The translations under genes and the position numbers were made by a program. From assembly GCF_003469205.1 (NCBI RefSeq), contig NZ_QSIN01000002.1:1-64000 (forward strand): a DNA stretch of 64,000 nt. Direction: 5' to 3'. The stretch's first letter is position 1. The number at the start of each line of letters is the position of its first letter. This stretch comes from Collinsella sp. AM33-4BH (lineage in GTDB: Bacteria; Actinomycetota; Coriobacteriia; Coriobacteriales; Coriobacteriaceae). Under the pieces are notes generated by a model. It had not been told where the DNA came from. It was given only the letters and a program-made list of their open reading frames with translations, and did not search any database. Below, one piece after another: positions 61,090 through 64,000 of this stretch.

Positions 61090-61728
61090 TTGTTGGACAG
61101 CTATTTTACTCTGCAATCGAATATTGAGGTTTCGGGCGAGTTTGTGGACCGCAAGAGCCGGTTTATTGCCCAGCTGGTCCATATTGAGTCCGAGGACGAG
61201 GCGAATGCCTTTATCGAGATGGTTCGCAAGCGTCATTATGACGCTCGACACAATGTTCCCGCGTGGATTTTGGTCGATGGACGCGAGCGCCAGAGCGATG
61301 ATGGTGAACCGAGCCGCACGAGTGGTATGCCGACGCTCGAGGTGCTGCGCGGTGCGGGGCTCAAAAATGTTTGCTGCGTAGTGACACGCTATTTTGGTGG
61401 TACGTTGTTGGGACCTGGTGGCTTGGTACGCGCCTATACCGCGGCGACGCAGACGGCGGTGGCTGCGGCTCAGGAAGCCGGGCAGATCGTTGAGATGACG
61501 AGCGTCGTGCCGGTTGATGTGCGTGTGGCCTATCCGCAGTATGAGCAAGTGCTTCGTTTGGCCCAGGATTCGGATGCCAAGGTTTCGGATACCGATTACG
61601 CGGATGCCGTGACGATTCATTTGGTGTTTAAGGCGGGGGAGCAGGAGCCGTTTTGCGTTAAGATGCGCGAGCTTATGGCGGGGCGTGAGGAGATTGAGGT
61701 CAGCGCTCCCGAGTTTGCTGAGTTCTAA
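61090..61728 (+). CDS. YigZ/IMPACT family protein
   Basis: A 212-residue protein of UPF0029 (YigZ, IMPACT N-terminal domain). NIEVSGEFVDRKSRFIAQL, ARHNVPAWIL, DDGEPSRTSGMPTLEVL and VVTRYFGGTLLGPGGLVRAY are the family signature. A C-terminal DUF1949-like domain follows (residues about 135-205). Function in bacteria is uncertain; eukaryotic IMPACT affects translation control. The start is TTG 61090 with GAGGGG six bases upstream. Confidence 0.9.
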   Translation: MLDSYFTLQSNIEVSGEFVDRKSRFIAQLVHIESEDEANAFIEMVRKRHYDARHNVPAWILVDGRERQSDDGEPSRTSGMPTLEVLRGAGLKNVCCVVTRYFGGTLLGPGGLVRAYTAATQTAVAAAQEAGQIVEMTSVVPVDVRVAYPQYEQVLRLAQDSDAKVSDTDYADAVTIHLVFKAGEQEPFCVKMRELMAGREEIEVSAPEFAEF

Positions 61729-61730
61729 CG

Positions 61731-61784
61731 ACGACGGCCGGCGTGCTTTTGGATGAATCCCAAGCGCGCCGGCCGTCGTTTTAT
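61731..61784. terminator. Bidirectional terminator between convergent genes
   Basis: An 18-bp stem (61731-61748 with 61762-61779, one G-T pair) with T-rich tail TTTTA; it starts directly after the YigZ stop and precedes the end of the minus-strand gene. Confidence 0.88.
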
Positions 61785-61795
61785 GTTGTCGCCGT

Positions 61796-62242
61796 TTACT
61801 CGGCGAGCTGCTTTAGCACATCGCAGGCGATGTCGACGGCGTCGTCGATGCAGCCGGGGCAGCTGCGGAGCGGACCCTGGTCCGATCCGACGCCTTTGAG
61901 CGTGCCGCAGACGGTCGTGGTGTTCTTCTCGCCAAAGCGCTTGGCAATCTCGCGCGACAGCTTGTAGGTCTGGCCCTTGGTCTTGGGGTTCTCCATACCA
62001 TCGCTCATCACAAAGCCCATGATGGCCACGGCGCCCGAGATGGCGCCGCAGGTCTCGGTCATGCCGCCCATGCCGGCGCCAAAGCCCTCGGTGAGGGTAA
62101 AGGCGATCTGGGGGTCGAGCCCCACAGCGGGCGCGAGCGTGCAAGCGACAGCCTGGGCGCAGTTAAAGCCGCGGGCGTGGTACTCGGCAGCCTGAGCCTG
62201 GCAGGCGGCAGTGTTGAGCTGGGTGGTATCGATCTGCTTCAT
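61796..62242 (-). CDS. C_GCAxxG_C_C family redox-type protein
   Basis: A 148-residue protein that matches the C_GCAxxG_C_C family by its cysteine pattern: FNCAQAVACTLA, TETCGAISGAVAIMG and RSCPGCIDDAVDIAC. The helices between them are Gly/Ala-rich. Members are thought to bind a cofactor or metal through the cysteines and occur mostly in anaerobes; the role is unknown. The start at 62242 has AAGGAG six bases upstream; an in-frame ATG at 62260 overlaps that site. Confidence 0.87.
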   Translation of the reverse strand: MKQIDTTQLNTAACQAQAAEYHARGFNCAQAVACTLAPAVGLDPQIAFTLTEGFGAGMGGMTETCGAISGAVAIMGFVMSDGMENPKTKGQTYKLSREIAKRFGEKNTTTVCGTLKGVGSDQGPLRSCPGCIDDAVDIACDVLKQLAE

Positions 62243-62358
62243 CGTTGTCTCCTTGTTCATGGTGTACCCGCCTATGGTACCCTTGCCGGCGCATTCGCTT
62301 ATCGAGACCGCAGTGCATATCTCATTGTTTTTCGCCATCGAACACTTTCTTAAGATTT

Positions 62359-62387
62359 GGGACAAATAAACCTGATTAATTTGTCCC
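62359..62387. promoter_or_regulatory. GGGACAAAT palindrome in a divergent promoter region
   Basis: GGGACAAAT (62359-62367) and ATTTGTCCC (62379-62387) are perfect 9-bp reverse complements 11 bases apart. They lie between the divergent C_GCAxxG_C_C gene and the MetY-type gene and look like an operator for a dimeric regulator. The regulator is unknown. Confidence 0.5.
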
Positions 62388-62476
62388 ATAACCTATCGGC
62401 GGGGTGGGTTGAGAGGGGTGCGGGGTAGCGGTATCGTGAACCGAATAAAAACAAAACCCAAGTAAGGGAGTTGGAT

Positions 62477-63760
62477 ATGAGCGAGCAGACCATCGGTACT
62501 ACATGTGTTCAGGGCGGCTATCACCCGGGCGACGCGGAGCCGCGCCAGGTGCCCATCTACCAGTCCACCACGTGGAAGTACGACACGTCCGAGCACATGG
62601 GCAAGCTGTTTGACCTGGAGGAGTCTGGTTACTTCTACAGTCGTCTGCAGAACCCCACATGCGATCTCGTTGCCGCCAAGATCTGTGAGATGGAGGGCGG
62701 CACCGCTGCGATGCTCACGAGTTCGGGCATGGCCGCGAACTTCCTCGCGATCTTTAACGTGGCCGGTGCCGGCGATCATGTGGTCGCTAGCTCTGCTATT
62801 TATGGCGGTACGTATAACCTGCTCGCCCACACCATGGGCCGCATGGGCGTGACTTGCACGTTTGTCGCCCCCGACTGCACCGATGAGGAGCTGGAGGCAG
62901 CCTTCCGGCCCAACACCAAGCTCGTCTTTGGCGAGACGATCGCCAACCCCGCCCTTGCCGTGCTCGATATTGAGCGCTTTGCCAAGGCCGCACATGACCA
63001 CGGCGTGCCGCTGATGGTCGACAACACCTTCCCGACGCCCGTGATGTGCCGTCCCTTTGAGTGGGGCGCCGACATCGTTACGCACTCCACCACCAAGTAC
63101 ATGGATGGACATGCTGCCTACCTGGGTGGCGTGATCGTCGACCACGGCCAGTTTGACTGGATGGCCCATGCAGACAAGTTCCCGGGTCTCACCACGCCCG
63201 ACGAGAGCTATCACGGCGTGACCTATGCCGAGAAGTTCGGTCGCGAGGGTGCCTTCATTACCAAGGCAACCGCTCAGCTCATGCGCGACCTCGGCCCCAT
63301 GCAGAACCCGCAGGCGGCGTTTTTCCTGAATAGCTCGCTCGAGAGCCTGCATGTGCGTATGCCGCGTCATTGTGAGAACGGCCTGGCCGTTGCTAAGTTC
63401 CTGCAGAGCCATCCCAAGGTGCGCTTTGTAAGCTATCCGGGCCTGGAGGGCGATAAGTACTATGACATCGCTCAGAAGTACATGCCTAACGGTACCTGCG
63501 GCGTGGTGAGCTTTGGCTTTAACGGTGGTCGCGCGGCGGCCGAGACCTTTATGAAGAGCCTTAAACTTGCCCAGATCGCCACGCATGTGGCTGACGCCCG
63601 CACCTGCTGCCTGCATCCCGCTAATGCCACACACCGCCAGATGAACGATGAGGAGCTCATCGCCTGTGGCATCTCCGCCGACATGGTGCGCCTGTCGTGC
63701 GGCCTCGAGGATACGGCCGATCTGATTGCCGACCTTGAGCAGGCGCTCGAGCAGTGCTAG
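62477..63760 (+). CDS. metY: O-acetylhomoserine sulfhydrylase-type PLP enzyme
   Basis: A 427-residue Cys/Met metabolism PLP enzyme. YQSTTWKYDTSEHMGKLF and FYSRLQNPTCDLV open the fold. HSTTKYMDGH has the PLP-binding lysine (K207), and the C-terminal LSCGLEDTADLIADLEQAL is standard. The length and the NPT spacing point to O-acetylhomoserine aminocarboxypropyltransferase (homocysteine synthesis from sulfide); methionine gamma-lyase is the main alternative. ATG 62477 has AAGGGAG six bases upstream. Confidence 0.88.
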   Translation: MSEQTIGTTCVQGGYHPGDAEPRQVPIYQSTTWKYDTSEHMGKLFDLEESGYFYSRLQNPTCDLVAAKICEMEGGTAAMLTSSGMAANFLAIFNVAGAGDHVVASSAIYGGTYNLLAHTMGRMGVTCTFVAPDCTDEELEAAFRPNTKLVFGETIANPALAVLDIERFAKAAHDHGVPLMVDNTFPTPVMCRPFEWGADIVTHSTTKYMDGHAAYLGGVIVDHGQFDWMAHADKFPGLTTPDESYHGVTYAEKFGREGAFITKATAQLMRDLGPMQNPQAAFFLNSSLESLHVRMPRHCENGLAVAKFLQSHPKVRFVSYPGLEGDKYYDIAQKYMPNGTCGVVSFGFNGGRAAAETFMKSLKLAQIATHVADARTCCLHPANATHRQMNDEELIACGISADMVRLSCGLEDTADLIADLEQALEQC

Positions 63761-63828
63761 GCTAGCTTCTCGTATGAAGCGACGGAGCCTCTTGGGGTTC
63801 CGGTGACATATAGTTCCGATTCCGTAGG

Positions 63829-63876
63829 CGGGACCCCAATCGCGACTGTTCGCAGGCGATTGGGGCCCCGTTTTTG
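63829..63876 (+). terminator. Terminator after metY
   Basis: CGGG-A-CCCCAATCGC (63829-63843) pairs with GCGATTGGGG-C-CCCG (63856-63870) with one mismatch, followed by TTTTT. Confidence 0.92.
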
Positions 63877-63901
63877 CGTTGCACCACTCGAAAGGATGGA
63901 T

Positions 63902-64000
63902 ATGGAGAAAACTGCAGAGCAGCTGCGCCGCGAGCACATTGCCCTTGAGGGCGATACCCATGGCAAGAACAAATGGGCGATTCTGTTTACCGTGCTCATC
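63902..64000 (+). CDS. Start of a probable membrane protein (partial)
   Basis: Thirty-three codons are visible before the window ends. GAAAGG lies six bases before ATG 63902 (ATG 63896 is in frame but overlaps the site). The N-terminus MEKTAEQLRREHIALEGDTH is hydrophilic and is followed by GKNKWAILFTVLI, which looks like the start of a first membrane helix. A transporter of the major facilitator type is possible, but the fragment is too short to decide. Confidence 0.55.
   Translation, partial: MEKTAEQLRREHIALEGDTHGKNKWAILFTVLI

Overview
The window reads as a chromosomal segment of a Collinsella-like member of the Coriobacteriia (Actinomycetota). The grounds are the moderately high G+C, the gene order around the cell-division cluster, a four-domain ribosomal protein S1, an arc (arginine deiminase) locus and SepF/DivIVA-type division. 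This placement is inferred from gene content and was not checked by a search. I see no rRNA, tRNA, CRISPR array, prophage or insertion-sequence transposase. The only RNA gene I can name is rnpB (RNase P RNA). A TPP riboswitch lies before thiC.

Layout. 1-2767: tail of arcA, then arcB and a YfcC/ArcD-type transporter (arginine fermentation). 2768-3394: a gene-free stretch with a structured repeat element and a 73-bp tandem array. 3395-8248: a DUF1846 protein, a small winged-helix regulator, pyrG and xerD. 8566-24201: the division and cell wall (dcw) cluster mraZ-rsmH-ftsL-pbp-murF-mraY-murD-ftsW-murG-murC-murB-ftsQ-ftsZ, without murE, ddl or ftsA. 24412-32327: a ylm-type cluster (pgeF/ylmD, ylmE, sepF, yggT, divIVA) that is split by pstSCAB-phoU. 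32494-35048 (minus strand): nitroreductase, DUF47 and Pit. 35299-39110: a small unknown protein, a Bax-inhibitor-like membrane protein, a PARG-like protein, an SGNH hydrolase and a pentapeptide-repeat protein. 39256-44636: thiD and thiC, a small membrane protein, yaaA and an M18 aminopeptidase. 44803-50085: polA, then a LacI regulator divergent from an epimerase and rpiB. 50231-54792: a HAD phosphatase, then argG and argH with an attenuator-like leader. 55170-64000: ndk, a second rpiB, a cysteine desulfidase-type gene, a second HAD protein, rpsA, rnpB, a YigZ protein, a C_GCAxxG_C_C protein, a MetY-type enzyme and the start of a probable membrane protein.

How the genes work together. The dcw and ylm genes cover late peptidoglycan precursor synthesis, septal wall synthesis and Z-ring placement. 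The arc genes break down arginine, while argG and argH make it about 50 kb away. Phosphate uptake is covered twice, by the Pst ABC transporter with PhoU and by Pit with its DUF47 partner.

Most notable observations. (1) Two loci, 2910-3054 and 57820-57965, carry the same two-hairpin architecture with different but compensating stem sequences. This looks like an undescribed structured RNA or repeat family. (2) A 24-codon leader ORF with six arginine codons and several alternative hairpins precede argG, which suggests arginine-responsive attenuation. (3) The yggT gene seems to have AUC where its start codon should be. (4) The PARG-like protein lacks the second Glu of the family's QEE signature. 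(5) The pst-phoU module sits inside the ylm cluster. (6) A family of palindromes beginning GGGGAC recurs between genes.
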